This document shows, one piece after another, positions 53,500 through 63,240 of a stretch of 64,000 bases of DNA (positions within the stretch are counted from its first letter, which is position 1; every line of letters starts with the position of its first letter). The notes beneath the pieces were generated by a model. That model did not search any database and was not told the DNA's origin. It saw only the letters and a list, made by a program, of their open reading frames with translations. The stretch is from Pseudozobellia sp. WGM2 (lineage in GTDB: Bacteria; Bacteroidota; Bacteroidia; Flavobacteriales; Flavobacteriaceae): assembly GCF_017810075.1 (NCBI RefSeq), contig NZ_JADNYK010000010.1, forward strand, positions 50,786-114,785. Direction: 5' to 3'. The translations under genes were made by a program, and so were the position numbers.

Positions 53500-55678
53500 T
53501 AATTTGCTTTCTATTTTGATAGTGGCTTAGGTCTTTGCCAAGCTTTGCACTGCAGAGCAATTGTAGTTTTTGAAGCACTTCTTTTTGCATAGCTATAGAT
53601 CCACAGATCATAATACAGCCCTTATTTTTGAGTACATCTAAGAATAAAGGTTCATCTCGTTCTATGAGATGCTGTACATATACTTTTTCTAGTTGATTTC
53701 GAGAATAGGCAGTTTTAAAACTACTGAGCTTACGCTCTTGTATGGCTTGTTCGATATAGTTCTTATACAGACCTAACGATTCTGTGGTACGAGCACCCCA
53801 ATATAAATGTATATCCCTCCTTTTGGTGTTGTTTTCGATCATTCCCAAAAAAGGCCCGATACCTGTTCCTGTGGCGATGAAAATTGTTTTCTTTGTTTTT
53901 TTAGGAAAGTGAAAATTTTTGTTTTCAACAACCGTTGCAGTAAGATTTTCACCTTGCTCAAGTTGATGAAGATAGTTCGAACAAAGTCCGTCTTGATGTC
54001 TTCGTATGCTTACCAATAGCGTATCCGTGTTCAATTGACCAATAGAGTATAATCGCTCTCTTGCCCCTTCGGTAGGTATTACCGACAACAGATCTCCGGA
54101 AATAGGTCTAGAACCGTTCAAATTCTTTAAGCTCAACAAAAATGTATCATCTTCTTTAAGTTCTACCTTATCGACCACTTTAAAGGTTGAAGCAGGTTTT
54201 GAACGGTTAACCAACTTGGGTTTTTCTAAATAGATGCTTAGGCCGACCAATTTTGACCAAGCATTTGACCAATTATTGAAAGATTCGAAAGACTGGTCAT
54301 TTACGGTAAAAACGTCCATAAGTGCGGTGCCACCATGGGTATTCTTTAAAATTTCGTGAGTTTCATATGCAAACTGACAGAAATTAGGATAAGCCGTTGA
54401 ACCGAACCCGACCACTGAAAATTGAAAATCTTTATGCTGAGTATTTTTATGAGCTAGTTGAACAAATTTTTCGGCTGTTGCGGGAGCTTCACCCTGACCA
54501 TAGGTAGCCGTGATAACTATTAGATGCTTGATGTTTTTAAAATGTCCGTATTGGTCCATAAGGCACAAGTAACTTTTCTGCCCAATTGATTCTAATTGCT
54601 TGTGTAGCTCTTGAGCAAATTGTAAAGTGGTTCCCCCTTCGGTACCTACCAAAATCACATACTCACTTTCGCTTTTGGAGTATTTGTTTTTAATCTTGGT
54701 TTTAGGCCGTTTGAAATAAATGACAAAACCCGTAACTGTTAGTAAGGGTATGGCCAAACTACCGAAACCGAGAATGATAGACCATATTATGCTTCCTTCA
54801 CCCGTGTGCAGTACTGTCGCCCAAGAGGTAATCACCTGCATTACGGAGTAATTTTCTTGAGCAAGAATATCTCCGGTTACCTGATTAAGATAAAGTTCTT
54901 TGTTTTTTAAGCGGATGATATAGTAGTCTTCTACGAACTCCGAAAAAGGATATTCAAGTTCTCGTAGCTGTGATAAAGGAGTATTTTTGAAAAATTCGAA
55001 AGCAGTTATTTCCTGAAAAGGTTCTTCTTGAATCGAATCAAAGTCGACTTGTAAATAAATTTGGGGTTCTTTTATAACATCAAATCGGTGCAATGAAAGA
55101 TAGACTCCGGTAATGGCTAAAATGAGCAGAGGTATCAAAGTATATCTTGCATATACTACATGATGGTATTGTGAGAAATTTTCTCGTACCACAGGTGCAA
55201 AAAAATGTCTAAGCCCCCCTTGTCTCTTCGCAATAAGTACAATACCTGAGATAGCGATAAGAAAGAGTAAAAAGGAAGCCAAACCTATTAAGAACCGCCC
55301 AGTAGACTTTAAAAATAGAGATCGATGCAGGTTCGTGGCAAATTGAAAAATGGGTTTCTTTTGTATGAGGTCACCCAATTTTTCTCCAGTAAAGGGGTTT
55401 ACATAGAACTCTGCATTTTTTCCTTCTTCTATGACAGCAATACTTACAAAGCCGTTACGGTCGCGGGAGATAGCCAGTATTTCTTCGTAGTGCGAATTAA
55501 GAGTTTCTAAGGTCTCAGCCAAAGAAAGTTCATCGGCCCCAGAAACACTGTAGGGCTGAATTTTATTTGTAATGGGTTCTAACGCTAGTATGACCCCGGT
55601 GACCGATGCAATTAATAGGAAAATCGAGGAGGTTATAGCAAAAAGTAAATGGCTATACCTCCATACCGATACAATCAT
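53483..55678 (-). CDS. PepSY membrane flavoreductase (flavodoxin + FAD/NAD(P)H domains)
   Basis: 731 residues. The PepSY-TM part (1-~330) has four or five helices (HLLFAITSSIFLLIASVTGVILALEP; LIGLASFLLFLIAISGIVL). A flavodoxin domain (~340-480) has YVILVGTEGGTTLQFAQEL and ITATYGQGEAPATAEKFV. A CPR/sulfite-reductase-type domain (~490-731) has RERLYSIGQL, FIATGTGIGPFLGMIE and YWGARTTESLGLY. It probably carries electrons from NAD(P)H across the inner membrane, as in periplasmic ferric or heme reduction. Last gene of a three-gene operon. Confidence 0.88.
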   Translation of the reverse strand: MIVSVWRYSHLLFAITSSIFLLIASVTGVILALEPITNKIQPYSVSGADELSLAETLETLNSHYEEILAISRDRNGFVSIAVIEEGKNAEFYVNPFTGEKLGDLIQKKPIFQFATNLHRSLFLKSTGRFLIGLASFLLFLIAISGIVLIAKRQGGLRHFFAPVVRENFSQYHHVVYARYTLIPLLILAITGVYLSLHRFDVIKEPQIYLQVDFDSIQEEPFQEITAFEFFKNTPLSQLRELEYPFSEFVEDYYIIRLKNKELYLNQVTGDILAQENYSVMQVITSWATVLHTGEGSIIWSIILGFGSLAIPLLTVTGFVIYFKRPKTKIKNKYSKSESEYVILVGTEGGTTLQFAQELHKQLESIGQKSYLCLMDQYGHFKNIKHLIVITATYGQGEAPATAEKFVQLAHKNTQHKDFQFSVVGFGSTAYPNFCQFAYETHEILKNTHGGTALMDVFTVNDQSFESFNNWSNAWSKLVGLSIYLEKPKLVNRSKPASTFKVVDKVELKEDDTFLLSLKNLNGSRPISGDLLSVIPTEGARERLYSIGQLNTDTLLVSIRRHQDGLCSNYLHQLEQGENLTATVVENKNFHFPKKTKKTIFIATGTGIGPFLGMIENNTKRRDIHLYWGARTTESLGLYKNYIEQAIQERKLSSFKTAYSRNQLEKVYVQHLIERDEPLFLDVLKNKGCIMICGSIAMQKEVLQKLQLLCSAKLGKDLSHYQNRKQIKMDCY

Positions 55679-55683
55679 AAAAT

Positions 55684-56181
55684 CTATCTGTTAGGTACCA
55701 TTCTTATATAGCGAATATAACCTTGACCATCTACTTTTTCTTTAATGGTGGCTGAATTCAGCTCAATTTCTGCATCAATGGAATAGTACTCTTGGTTTTC
55801 GACGGCAGATTCAAATCGAACTTTATACCCGGTATCGATATGAGACGCGTTGAAACCTAAAGAGATGATGTTTCGTTCGCCATTGCCGACAGTCGCGCCG
55901 GTAATGGCATCAACGTTTTCTTTGCTACCATCACTAAACTTCCACCAATTCTTGATGTCAGGAAACCACTCTTTGTCGTTACCTTGAACGTATAAAGTTT
56001 TTTCGTATTCTCCTTCCGGATTTATTAGTGATACCACTACATAGGCTTTTTCACCTGTATAGTTCATCATCTGTATCATACATTTATAATTTACCTCGGG
56101 CTCTTTAATGAATGATGAAAAGCCAATAAACACTGAGGTCAAAAGTAGAACTCCTAATAATTTAAATATATTCTTCTTCAT
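55684..56181 (-). CDS. DUF2271 exported protein
   Basis: 165 residues with a signal peptide (MKKNIFKLLGVLLLTSVFIGFSSF). The beta-rich body has the DUF2271 pattern: MNYTGEKAYVVVSLINPEGEYEKTLYVQGNDKEWFPDIKNWW, DAITGATVGNG. Such proteins are found beside PepSY/FMN-binding reductases. The ATG at 56181 is chosen over an adjoining TTG. It lies five bases before the flavoreductase gene and six after the ankyrin gene. Confidence 0.82.
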   Translation of the reverse strand: MKKNIFKLLGVLLLTSVFIGFSSFIKEPEVNYKCMIQMMNYTGEKAYVVVSLINPEGEYEKTLYVQGNDKEWFPDIKNWWKFSDGSKENVDAITGATVGNGERNIISLGFNASHIDTGYKVRFESAVENQEYYSIDAEIELNSATIKEKVDGQGYIRYIRMVPNR

Positions 56182-56187
56182 CAAGTA

Positions 56188-57693
56188 CTAGTTTAAAAAT
56201 TGAAGGTTGACCTTGTTTTTTGAAAGTAATTCATTCTCACTAGCCAAATCATGTGCTGTCTCACCGAAATCTGTGGTAGATTTTGAATTGGCACCGTTAG
56301 AGAGTAAATATTTTAAAATGGCTGCATTTTCCGTTTTCATTGCGGCGTAGTGCAAAGGTGTATTTCCATCTTTGTCCTTACCATTGATATCACTACCAAA
56401 GCCACTAACTTTTTTTAACAGGTCTAGATTATTCTGAGCAACGGCCAAATGCCATATAGAACTGTTATCTCCCTGTAATTTTTTAAAATCGAATCCCTTA
56501 CCTTGTAAAGCTGCGACTTTAGTGTCGAAATCACGTGGCTTGCCGCGAGTCGACATTAAATAATATGCTAGGTTATTTCCTTTTTTGTCAACGACATTGA
56601 CATCGACACCTTTTGAAATAAGATAAGATACTACATCGCCACTATTGTTCTGAACCGCTATGGCCAAGGCTGTCCGCCCATCTTTGTCCGCATGATTGAT
56701 ATTCTCAGATTTTTCGGCAAAATATTTAATTACTTCGAGCTTATTTCTTTGAGCGGCGTTGAGTAATGCCGTATTACCTTCACTATCGACCGCATTCGGG
56801 TCCACACCTTTTGCAATGAAATATTCAAAAGCTTTTGGGTCTTCTGACGAACTGGCAATGTTATGTAGTGGAGTAACCCCTTCTTTGGTCTTTACATTGG
56901 CATCGATATCCAAACCTTCTAAATACTTATAAAGCTGAATCGAGCCTTCTCGACTTTTGCTGGCGAAGAAAATAGCATTTTCACCAGTTTCTTCGTTCTT
57001 ATCGGTAGAAACTCCTCGTTCAACTAGTTGCTTGAGCACATCAATATTTCCACCTTGTGCGGCATAATGAAATATACCGTTACCGTGGTCATCGGTACTA
57101 TTGATATCTAAACCTTTACTTATAAAATAATCGACCAGTTTTAGGTCTTTTCCACGAGAAGCAGCAACCAGTAATGCATTCTTACCATGATGGTCTTTTT
57201 CATTTTTTAAATCTGCCCCATTGGCTATAAAGTAATCATAGATGGCAGTATCTTGCTGTCCTGTAGCAGCAGTAAAAGAAATTGGGCCATAGCCATGAGA
57301 GTCTACAAGGTCTAATTTAGCTCCTTCTTTAATCAAATATTTTACGACCTCAAGGTTGCCGTTCGACGCTGCCCAAAAAACATAGGTTCTACTATCGTGG
57401 GTACGTTTGTTAACATCGTTACCCAATGAAACTAGATATTCGATGGTGCTTACAGGATTTTCACCGAAAATCGCATAGGTAGTAGCATCGAAACCACCAC
57501 GATTAGCTTCGGTAATCGAGTGACCTTTTGCTATATTAGCTTTTATATCGGCAATACTAGGCTTTGCGGTCCAATAATCTCTGTTTAAAAAAGTATTGGA
57601 AGATTTTTCTGCTTGTCTTTGTGAAGTGCCCAAGAATGGAATTAGTGCAAGGCCAATCAGCAATACCAAGGTTTTGAATATGTGCTTTTTCAT
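56188..57693 (-). CDS. Exported ankyrin-repeat protein
   Basis: 501 residues with a signal peptide (MKKHIFKTLVLLIGLALIPF) and about 12 ankyrin repeats to the end (e.g. TYVFWAASNGNLEVVKYLIKEGAKLDLVDSHG, NTPLHYAAMKTENAAILKYLLSNGA). Periplasmic ankyrin proteins act as scaffolds; one known role is protection next to catalase. Here it leads the operon with DUF2271 and the PepSY flavoreductase, so it may assemble or protect that redox system. Confidence 0.88.
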   Translation of the reverse strand: MKKHIFKTLVLLIGLALIPFLGTSQRQAEKSSNTFLNRDYWTAKPSIADIKANIAKGHSITEANRGGFDATTYAIFGENPVSTIEYLVSLGNDVNKRTHDSRTYVFWAASNGNLEVVKYLIKEGAKLDLVDSHGYGPISFTAATGQQDTAIYDYFIANGADLKNEKDHHGKNALLVAASRGKDLKLVDYFISKGLDINSTDDHGNGIFHYAAQGGNIDVLKQLVERGVSTDKNEETGENAIFFASKSREGSIQLYKYLEGLDIDANVKTKEGVTPLHNIASSSEDPKAFEYFIAKGVDPNAVDSEGNTALLNAAQRNKLEVIKYFAEKSENINHADKDGRTALAIAVQNNSGDVVSYLISKGVDVNVVDKKGNNLAYYLMSTRGKPRDFDTKVAALQGKGFDFKKLQGDNSSIWHLAVAQNNLDLLKKVSGFGSDINGKDKDGNTPLHYAAMKTENAAILKYLLSNGANSKSTTDFGETAHDLASENELLSKNKVNLQFLN

Positions 57694-58015
57694 TTTGAAA
57701 TATTTAATTAAAGGTCAATGGTCTAATTACGATTAAGGTGTTCTAAAATATTAATCGTTCAGGCCACAAATATAAAACACTTTTTTAATTAAGATTAAAT
57801 CTAAATAAAAATTCATGATAATTATTCGATAAAAGAAGAAAGAGGGCTTAACAGTGAGCAGACACTATTGAAAAGAGAAGTAGCAATGTTTACGTATTAG
57901 AAAGGTTCAAGATAGGGTGAAAAGATAAAAGTTGATTGTGCGAAAAACCGGTGTCTACGAAAAAAACAGGAATTTCTTGACTCCTTAAAAATACAATTTT
58001 CTTGGAGGTTCGGGT
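57694..58015. other. Intergenic region upstream of the ankyrin operon
   Basis: 322 bases, AT-rich. It holds the operon promoter described separately (57767-57802). The part from 57840 to 58015 shows no gene, terminator or repeat. Confidence 0.5.
57767..57802 (-). promoter_or_regulatory. Promoter and palindrome of the ankyrin/DUF2271/flavoreductase operon
   Basis: On the minus strand the -7 box TATATTTG (57767-57774), about 73 bases before the ATG. Upstream, in the -33 area, is the palindrome AGATT-A-AATCT (57792-57802). No TTG at -33, which suggests an activator- or repressor-controlled promoter. Confidence 0.4.
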
Positions 58016-58810
58016 TTAGGCCAATAATTTTTCTAAAATCTTTTCTACTCCAAAATTGTCGTTGCTTACGGTATGGTAATTGGCCGCATTCTTCACATTC
58101 GGGTGCGCATTCTCCATAGCAAAGCTAAATTCTGCAAGCGCCATCATTTCTAGATCATTATTATAATCACCGAATACCATTGTTTCTTCAGGAGAAATAT
58201 TATTAAGTTCTTGCACCTTTTTCAGCGCATAACCTTTGTGGGCATTTGGGCTCGATATATCTACCCAATTTTCACCAGATACCTTAACCTTTAGTTCCCC
58301 CTCGAGATGAGAAACTTCAGGGTAGATGTATTTTTCAGAACTTTCATTATGATAGATGGCAATTTTCAGAATCTCGCCATCATAATCTTTAAGGTTTTCA
58401 ATAACCTCGTATTCGGTATAGTACTCCCTTAATTTGTTTTCGAACTCTCTCGAGTCGTTTCTTATGTAAGCCTTATTGCTTGCGCAGAGTACGGGGTTAA
58501 TGTCTTCTACAGAGTCAAGAATGCTTAATATCTTCTGCCTTGCTTCATTCTCTAATGGTGTAGAAACCAAAACTTCTCCATTTTGCATAGCAAAACCTCC
58601 ATTCTCGGCTATTACAATAATTCGATCTTTGATAGGTTTAAGCTTATCTATTATACTGTGGTATTGTCTTCCACTGGCTGCTACGAATAAGATATTTCTC
58701 TCACTCAATTTTTCATAGAGATCAAAGAAAAGTTCGCTTACCTCATGGTTGCTATTCAACAGGGTGCCGTCCATATCGGTTACGACCATTTTAATTTTAG
58801 ATAAATCCAT
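58016..58810 (-). CDS. Cof-type HAD-IIB phosphatase
   Basis: 264 residues. HAD motif I D12-M-D14-G-T-L-L, motif II VAASGRQ, motif III Lys (near KGYALKKVQ) and motif IV FGDYNNDLEMM. The large C2B cap lies between. Such enzymes dephosphorylate sugar phosphates or flavin/pyridoxal phosphates; substrate unknown. ATG at 58810 is used, since a TTG at 58834 lies in the -7 box TACCTTTG (58832-58839, minus). Confidence 0.9.
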   Translation of the reverse strand: MDLSKIKMVVTDMDGTLLNSNHEVSELFFDLYEKLSERNILFVAASGRQYHSIIDKLKPIKDRIIVIAENGGFAMQNGEVLVSTPLENEARQKILSILDSVEDINPVLCASNKAYIRNDSREFENKLREYYTEYEVIENLKDYDGEILKIAIYHNESSEKYIYPEVSHLEGELKVKVSGENWVDISSPNAHKGYALKKVQELNNISPEETMVFGDYNNDLEMMALAEFSFAMENAHPNVKNAANYHTVSNDNFGVEKILEKLLA

Positions 58811-58831
58811 CAAATTCAATTTTGAAAGTTG

Positions 58832-58839
58832 CAAAGGTA
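58832..58839 (-). promoter_or_regulatory. -7 box of the HAD phosphatase gene
   Basis: TACCTTTG on the minus strand, 21 bases upstream of the ATG at 58810. Confidence 0.45.
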
Positions 58840-58909
58840 TTTTTTATCCTCTGATAATAATGTAGATTTATAAAGTTTTACGGTTTATTTATGCAAAGCT
58901 GAATTTGTA

Positions 58910-59332
58910 ATGAAATTTTATCAAAAACAATATACCCTTAGAGCTCATGAACGGGGTTTTCATTTGATCACCCAAGAGGTACTTAATGCTATGCCCGAAA
59001 TAAAGGAAATAAACAAGGGAATGCTACAAGTGTTTATTAAGCATACTTCAGCCAGTTTGACGATTAATGAAAATGCCGATCCTACCGTTCGCTCAGATTT
59101 TGAAAGCCATATGAATGTAATGGTACCAGAAAATGCGCCTTATTACCTTCATAACTATGAGGGGCCTGATGATATGCCCGCTCATATTAAGAGTTCTCTC
59201 ATGGGAGCATCTGTACAAATTCCGATTACCAGGGGTAAATTAAATCTTGGGGTCTGGCAGGGAATATACCTTTGTGAACACCGAAATGGTGCTTGGTCAA
59301 GAAACTTGGTGATTACCGCATTTGGAGCATAA
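58910..59332 (+). CDS. YjbQ-family protein
   Basis: 140 residues of the YjbQ/UPF0047 family: HLITQEVLNAMPE, VFIKHTSASLTINENADPTVRSDFE, HIKSSLMGASVQIPITRGKLNLGVWQGIYLCEHR. The conserved His and acidic residues form a metal-containing trimer site. Members have weak thiamine phosphate synthase activity; the true role is unsettled. A single gene between divergent HAD and a shared terminator. Confidence 0.88.
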   Translation: MKFYQKQYTLRAHERGFHLITQEVLNAMPEIKEINKGMLQVFIKHTSASLTINENADPTVRSDFESHMNVMVPENAPYYLHNYEGPDDMPAHIKSSLMGASVQIPITRGKLNLGVWQGIYLCEHRNGAWSRNLVITAFGA

Positions 59333-59362
59333 AAAATCCGACTCAATCGAATCGGATTTTTT
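59331..59362. terminator. Bidirectional terminator between yjbQ-like gene and rplT
   Basis: Perfect 11-base stem AAAAAATCCGA / TCGGATTTTTT with a ten-base loop; A/T runs serve both directions. Confidence 0.85.
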
Positions 59363-59386
59363 AAAAGTGAGATAATATTCTTAAAA

Positions 59387-59731
59387 CTATTTAACCTGTT
59401 CTACGATAGCTTTGAACGCCTCCGGGTGGTTCATGGCCAAATCGGCTAAAACTTTTCGGTTCAATTCAATTCCGTTCGCTTTAACTTTTCCCATAAATTG
59501 GGAATAAGAAAGACCGTGCATACGGGCACCCGCATTAATACGCGTAATCCATAGGGCACGAAAGGTTCTTTTTTTGTTTCTTCTGTCACGGTAAGCATAA
59601 AGCATTGCTTTTTCTACCGCATTTTTGGCTACTGTCCAAACGTTTTTACGTCTTCCGAAATAACCTTTGGCTTGCTTCATCACCTTTTTTCTTCTGGCTC
59701 TTGAAGCAACTGCATTTACTGATCTTGGCAT
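59387..59731 (-). CDS. rplT: 50S ribosomal protein L20
   Basis: 114 residues, start ATG at 59731 ([20 protein letters not shown]). Basic N-terminal half and globular C-terminus ([24 protein letters not shown]). Binds 23S rRNA early in assembly and in other bacteria represses its own operon. 86 bases separate it from rpmI, with a small palindrome GTGTTA-AA-TAACAC at 59757-59770. Confidence 0.97.
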   Translation of the reverse strand: MPRSVNAVASRARRKKVMKQAKGYFGRRKNVWTVAKNAVEKAMLYAYRDRRNKKRTFRALWITRINAGARMHGLSYSQFMGKVKANGIELNRKVLADLAMNHPEAFKAIVEQVK

Positions 59732-59817
59732 AACTTTTAATTTTTTGTAGCAGGCGGTGTTAAATAACACTCTTTTTAAGGCCCGACTCCATGGTTAATA
59801 AATTACCTGAAGAACAA

Positions 59818-60015
59818 TTATTTTAAACACAATTGTTCTTTGATACTGTTCTCGTCCGATTTATGAACAAGGGTATCGTGTGTTAATTTAAGCTTACGCT
59901 TCTTAGACTTCTTCGTAAGAATGTGGCTTTTAAAAGCGTGCTTTCTTTTAATTTTTCCGGTACCGGTAAGCTTAAAACGCTTCTTGGCACTGGATTTCGT
60001 TTTTTGTTTAGGCAT
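59818..60015 (-). CDS. rpmI: 50S ribosomal protein L35
   Basis: 65 residues, highly basic ([40 protein letters not shown]). Lies between infC and rplT in the classical order. The upstream gap contains a strong hairpin (60050-60084). Confidence 0.97.
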   Translation of the reverse strand: MPKQKTKSSAKKRFKLTGTGKIKRKHAFKSHILTKKSKKRKLKLTHDTLVHKSDENSIKEQLCLK

Positions 60016-60049
60016 TTTTTCCTATTTATTGATTATCTCACTTTTCATG

Positions 60050-60084
60050 CTAAACGCCGCCCTGGATAAAAGGGCAGCGTTTAG
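60050..60084 (-). promoter_or_regulatory. Hairpin in the infC-rpmI gap, candidate L20-type control element
   Basis: 14-base stem CTAAACGCCGCCCT / AGGGCAGCGTTTAG (one G-U in the RNA) with a seven-base loop, 34 bases upstream of the rpmI start. There is no U-run, so it is not an intrinsic terminator. Position fits autogenous control by L20. Confidence 0.5.
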
Positions 60085-60116
60085 TATACTCTTATATACC
60101 GAATTGATTCGGAATC

Positions 60117-60671
60117 TTATTTTTTAGTCTTCGGAGCGATGAACATTGTCATTCGCTTTCCTTCTAACTTGGGCAATTGCTCTACCTTTCCTAGCTCCTC
60201 CAAATCGGTAGCTAGTTTTAAGAGTAGTATCTCACCCTTGTCTTTATAAACTATAGAACGCCCTTTAAAGAAAACGTAAGCCTTTAATTTGGCTCCGTCG
60301 CTCAAAAACTTTTCGGCGTGTTTCTTCTTAAACTCGTAATCGTGATCGTCGGTATTCGGCCCAAAACGTATTTCTTTTACGACTACCTTAGAAGCTTTCG
60401 CCTTCATGGCCTTCTCTCGTTTTTTCTGTTCGTAGAGAAATTTTTTATACTCCATAATCTTACACACCGGAGGCGCAGCTTTTGGAGAAATTTCTACTAA
60501 ATCGAGACCCATTTCTGTAGCTATATCAAGTGCTTTTCGAATGGGGTAAATACCTACTTCAACATTGTCGCCAACCAACCTTACCTCAGGTGCGAGTATT
60601 TTTTCATTGATATTATGGGGATTCTTATTTTCCCTTCTAGGTTGGGGCCTAAATCTTTTTCTTATTGCTAT
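60117..60671 (-). CDS. infC: Translation initiation factor IF-3, apparent ATA start
   Basis: 184 residues if begun at the ATA at 60671. The reading frame gives [20 protein letters not shown], then [19 protein letters not shown], the full IF3 N-terminus. Upstream of it the frame has only GTC, TTA, GAA, AAA before a TAA (60684-60686), so no ATG, GTG or TTG exists. The first such codon (TTG at 60578) would cut off 31 conserved residues. IF-3 rejects non-standard start codons, and infC in other bacteria uses one (AUU in E. coli) for self-regulation. It lies 28 bases after thrS. Confidence 0.95.
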   Translation of the reverse strand: MAIRKRFRPQPRRENKNPHNINEKILAPEVRLVGDNVEVGIYPIRKALDIATEMGLDLVEISPKAAPPVCKIMEYKKFLYEQKKREKAMKAKASKVVVKEIRFGPNTDDHDYEFKKKHAEKFLSDGAKLKAYVFFKGRSIVYKDKGEILLLKLATDLEELGKVEQLPKLEGKRMTMFIAPKTKK

Positions 60672-60699
60672 GACTAATTCTTTTTAGTTAAACTTAATT

Positions 60700-62643
60700 T
60701 TATTTAAACGACTTTAAGGTACTATTTATTTCTGTAGTTACCAAGTCATCAAAGGCTTCGAGGGAAATTGACCCTAAATCTTCTCCACCATGTCTGCGAA
60801 CAGAAATGGTATTTGAAAGTTCTTCATTCTCCCCAACGATAAGCATAAATGGTATTTTGTTCATTTCTGCTTCTCGTATTTTCTTGCCAACAGTCTCGTT
60901 CCTGTCATCAATGAGGGCGCGAATTTCGTTATTTTCTAGTGAATTTAAAACTTTTTCAGCATATTTTTCATGTTTCTCGCTCACAGGCAGAACAATAGCT
61001 TGCTCTGGGATCAACCATAGCGGGAAATTACCTCCTGTATGCTCAAGTAATATGGCTATAAAGCGCTCCATACTTCCGAATGGTGCGCGGTGTATCATTA
61101 CGGGTCTATGCAGTTCGTTATCGCTACCTTTATAGGTGAGGTCAAAACGTTCTGGCAGATTGTAATCTACCTGAATGGTGCCCAATTGCCATTGTCTTCC
61201 CAAAGCATCTTTCACCATAAAATCCAACTTAGGTCCATAGAAAGCAGCCTCACCTTGTTCAATAACATATGAAAGTCCTTTTTCTTTGGCGGCATTAATG
61301 ATGGCGTTTTCGGCTTTCTCCCAATTTTCTATCGAGCCAATGTATTTCTCGGGCGTACTTAAGTCCCTAACTGAAACTTGCGCGGTGTAATTGTCAAAGC
61401 CTAAAGAGTTCAATACATATAATGATAGGTCTATAACATCTTTGAACTCTTGGTCTAATTGTTCCGGGGTGCAAAAGATATGGGCATCATCTTGAGTAAA
61501 CCCTCGAACTCTTGTAAGACCATGTAGTTCGCCGCTCTGTTCGTATCTATAAACAGTACCGAATTCAGCATATCTTTTAGGTAATTCGCGGTAGCTGAAC
61601 GGTCTGGTATTGTAAATTTCACAATGGTGAGGGCAATTCATGGGTTTTAAAAGAAACTCCTCATCCTCCTTTGGGGTGTGTATGGGCTGAAAACTATCGG
61701 CACCATACTTTTCGTAATGTCCAGAGGTCACATAGAGCTCTTTTTGGCCTATATGAGGGGTCGCTACCATTTCATAGCCCGCTTTCTTCTGTGCTTTCTT
61801 GAGAAACTGCTCTAGTCGTTCCCTTAGTGCGGCACCTTTGGGTAGCCACAACGGGAGACCTTGCCCTACCTTTTGGGAAAAGGTAAATAATTCTAGTTCT
61901 TTCCCTAGTTTTCGATGGTCTCTCTTCTTAGCCTCTTCGATCATGGCCAAATACTCGGTAAGCTCTTTTTGTTTCGGGAAAGAGATACCGTAAACCCGGG
62001 TAAGTTGGGTATTGTTCTCGTCACCTCTCCAGTAAGCTCCGGCAACGTTCAGTATTTTGATGGCCTTGACAATTCCTGTGTTGGGTATATGTCCGCCTCT
62101 ACAAAGGTCGGTAAAGGTGTCGTGGTCACAGAAGGTGATATTGCCATCTTCAAGATTCTCGATCAGCTCGACCTTATATTCGTTGGCTTCATTTTTGTAC
62201 TGAGAAAGAGCATCTGCTTTTGAAACTGGTCGCATTTTAAAATCATGCTTACCCCGTGCAATTTCCAGCGCTTTTTTTTCTATGTTCTGAAAGTCTTTTT
62301 CTGAGATAGACCTTTCACCGAAATCAACATCATAATAAAAACCGTTTTCTATTGCCGGGCCAATTGTCAATTTGATACCAGGGTATAACTCCTCTAGGGC
62401 TTGGGCGACTATGTGTGAGGTCGAGTGCCAAAATGCTTTCTTTCCCTCCTTGTCCTTCCAGGTGAAAAGTGTTAAGCTCCCATCTTCGGTTAATGGTGTA
62501 ACGGTTTCGACAACAGTTTCGTTGAATTTGGCCGATATGACATTGCGGGCCAAGCCTTCACTTATACTTTTTGCAACATTCATTGGTGTGCTGCCGCTTT
62601 CGAATTCTTTTAAAGTACCGTCAGGTAGAGTGATTTTGATCAT
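60700..62643 (-). CDS. thrS: Threonyl-tRNA synthetase
   Basis: 647 residues: TGS domain ([20 protein letters not shown]), editing domain with H-x3-H ([17 protein letters not shown]) and a later [19 protein letters not shown], class II core motifs ([63 protein letters not shown]), and an anticodon domain from [16 protein letters not shown] at 62643 is supported by a promoter at 62665-62695 which longer frames would cross. First gene of thrS-infC-rpmI-rplT. Confidence 0.97.
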   Translation of the reverse strand: MIKITLPDGTLKEFESGSTPMNVAKSISEGLARNVISAKFNETVVETVTPLTEDGSLTLFTWKDKEGKKAFWHSTSHIVAQALEELYPGIKLTIGPAIENGFYYDVDFGERSISEKDFQNIEKKALEIARGKHDFKMRPVSKADALSQYKNEANEYKVELIENLEDGNITFCDHDTFTDLCRGGHIPNTGIVKAIKILNVAGAYWRGDENNTQLTRVYGISFPKQKELTEYLAMIEEAKKRDHRKLGKELELFTFSQKVGQGLPLWLPKGAALRERLEQFLKKAQKKAGYEMVATPHIGQKELYVTSGHYEKYGADSFQPIHTPKEDEEFLLKPMNCPHHCEIYNTRPFSYRELPKRYAEFGTVYRYEQSGELHGLTRVRGFTQDDAHIFCTPEQLDQEFKDVIDLSLYVLNSLGFDNYTAQVSVRDLSTPEKYIGSIENWEKAENAIINAAKEKGLSYVIEQGEAAFYGPKLDFMVKDALGRQWQLGTIQVDYNLPERFDLTYKGSDNELHRPVMIHRAPFGSMERFIAILLEHTGGNFPLWLIPEQAIVLPVSEKHEKYAEKVLNSLENNEIRALIDDRNETVGKKIREAEMNKIPFMLIVGENEELSNTISVRRHGGEDLGSISLEAFDDLVTTEINSTLKSFK

Positions 62644-62664
62644 GTTGTTTTTGTAAATGGGAAG

Positions 62665-62695
62665 CAAAGATAGTATTCCCTTATCAGGCACACAA
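62665..62695 (-). promoter_or_regulatory. Promoter of thrS-infC-rpmI-rplT
   Basis: Minus strand TTG (62693-62695), 20-base spacer, TATCTTTG (62665-62672). Predicted leader of about 16 bases before the thrS ATG. Confidence 0.65.
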
Positions 62696-62709
62696 TATGA
62701 ACGAATCAT

Positions 62710-63104
62710 TTAATGCCGGATCAGTTTGGGAATATTATAGCTTTATATATAGAAAAAAAAGTTTAGATGCTTCTCGGGGTGGGTAAATGTATTCCTTCTA
62801 TTGCTGCGATTGTGATTTTTAAATTATGACATATCATTATATAATGTAACTAAGGGTTTAATTGGTTAGAGTACGGGCTGTCTCGAGATAGGAATTAGGT
62901 TAATAACTCATGCGGTCTGGTGGTGCTGTACGTTTTTTTTAGTACCATTACAGATTGAATTTTGCCCTAGTAAAGTATTTGCTCAATTAAAATTTTAGAA
63001 TTATATTTAATGCCCTTCAAATGAAACTTCAATTTTTTTCCTTGATTAAGGCGTTGTAAATCAGGGTCTTTGTTCGGGGGTCTAAAAAACCTTTTGCAAA
63101 AGGG
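62710..63104. other. Spacer between thrS and the rRNA promoters
   Basis: About 395 bases with no open frame of note, no terminator and no tRNA that folds. A tRNA-like string (TTGGTTAGAGTAC) near 62860 does not extend to a cloverleaf. Confidence 0.5.
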
Positions 63105-63134
63105 TTGTACAATCGAAAAAGGGGTGTACATTTG
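63105..63134 (+). promoter_or_regulatory. rRNA promoter P1
   Basis: TTG (63105-63107), 19-base spacer, TACATTTG (63127-63134): exact phylum consensus. Followed by CAGCCCGAAAAACAG, repeated after P2, and by a box AAGTTCATTGGAATACTG at 63177-63194. Confidence 0.85.
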
Positions 63135-63240
63135 CAGCCCGAAAAACAGGTATTATATTGATTTTTCGGATTTTGAAAGTTCATTGGAATACTGTTTTTT
63201 TTGTGCGGCGTCGGCGGAAATATTTTTTTCGATAAAAACG

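Noticed and set aside
60117..60578. IF3 starting at TTG 60578
   Set aside because: It would remove 31 conserved N-terminal residues which are encoded in frame just upstream.
62855..62935. tRNA-like string TTGGTTAGAGTAC upstream of the rRNA operon
   Set aside because: No matching acceptor, anticodon or T-arm can be drawn around it; at most a decayed fragment.
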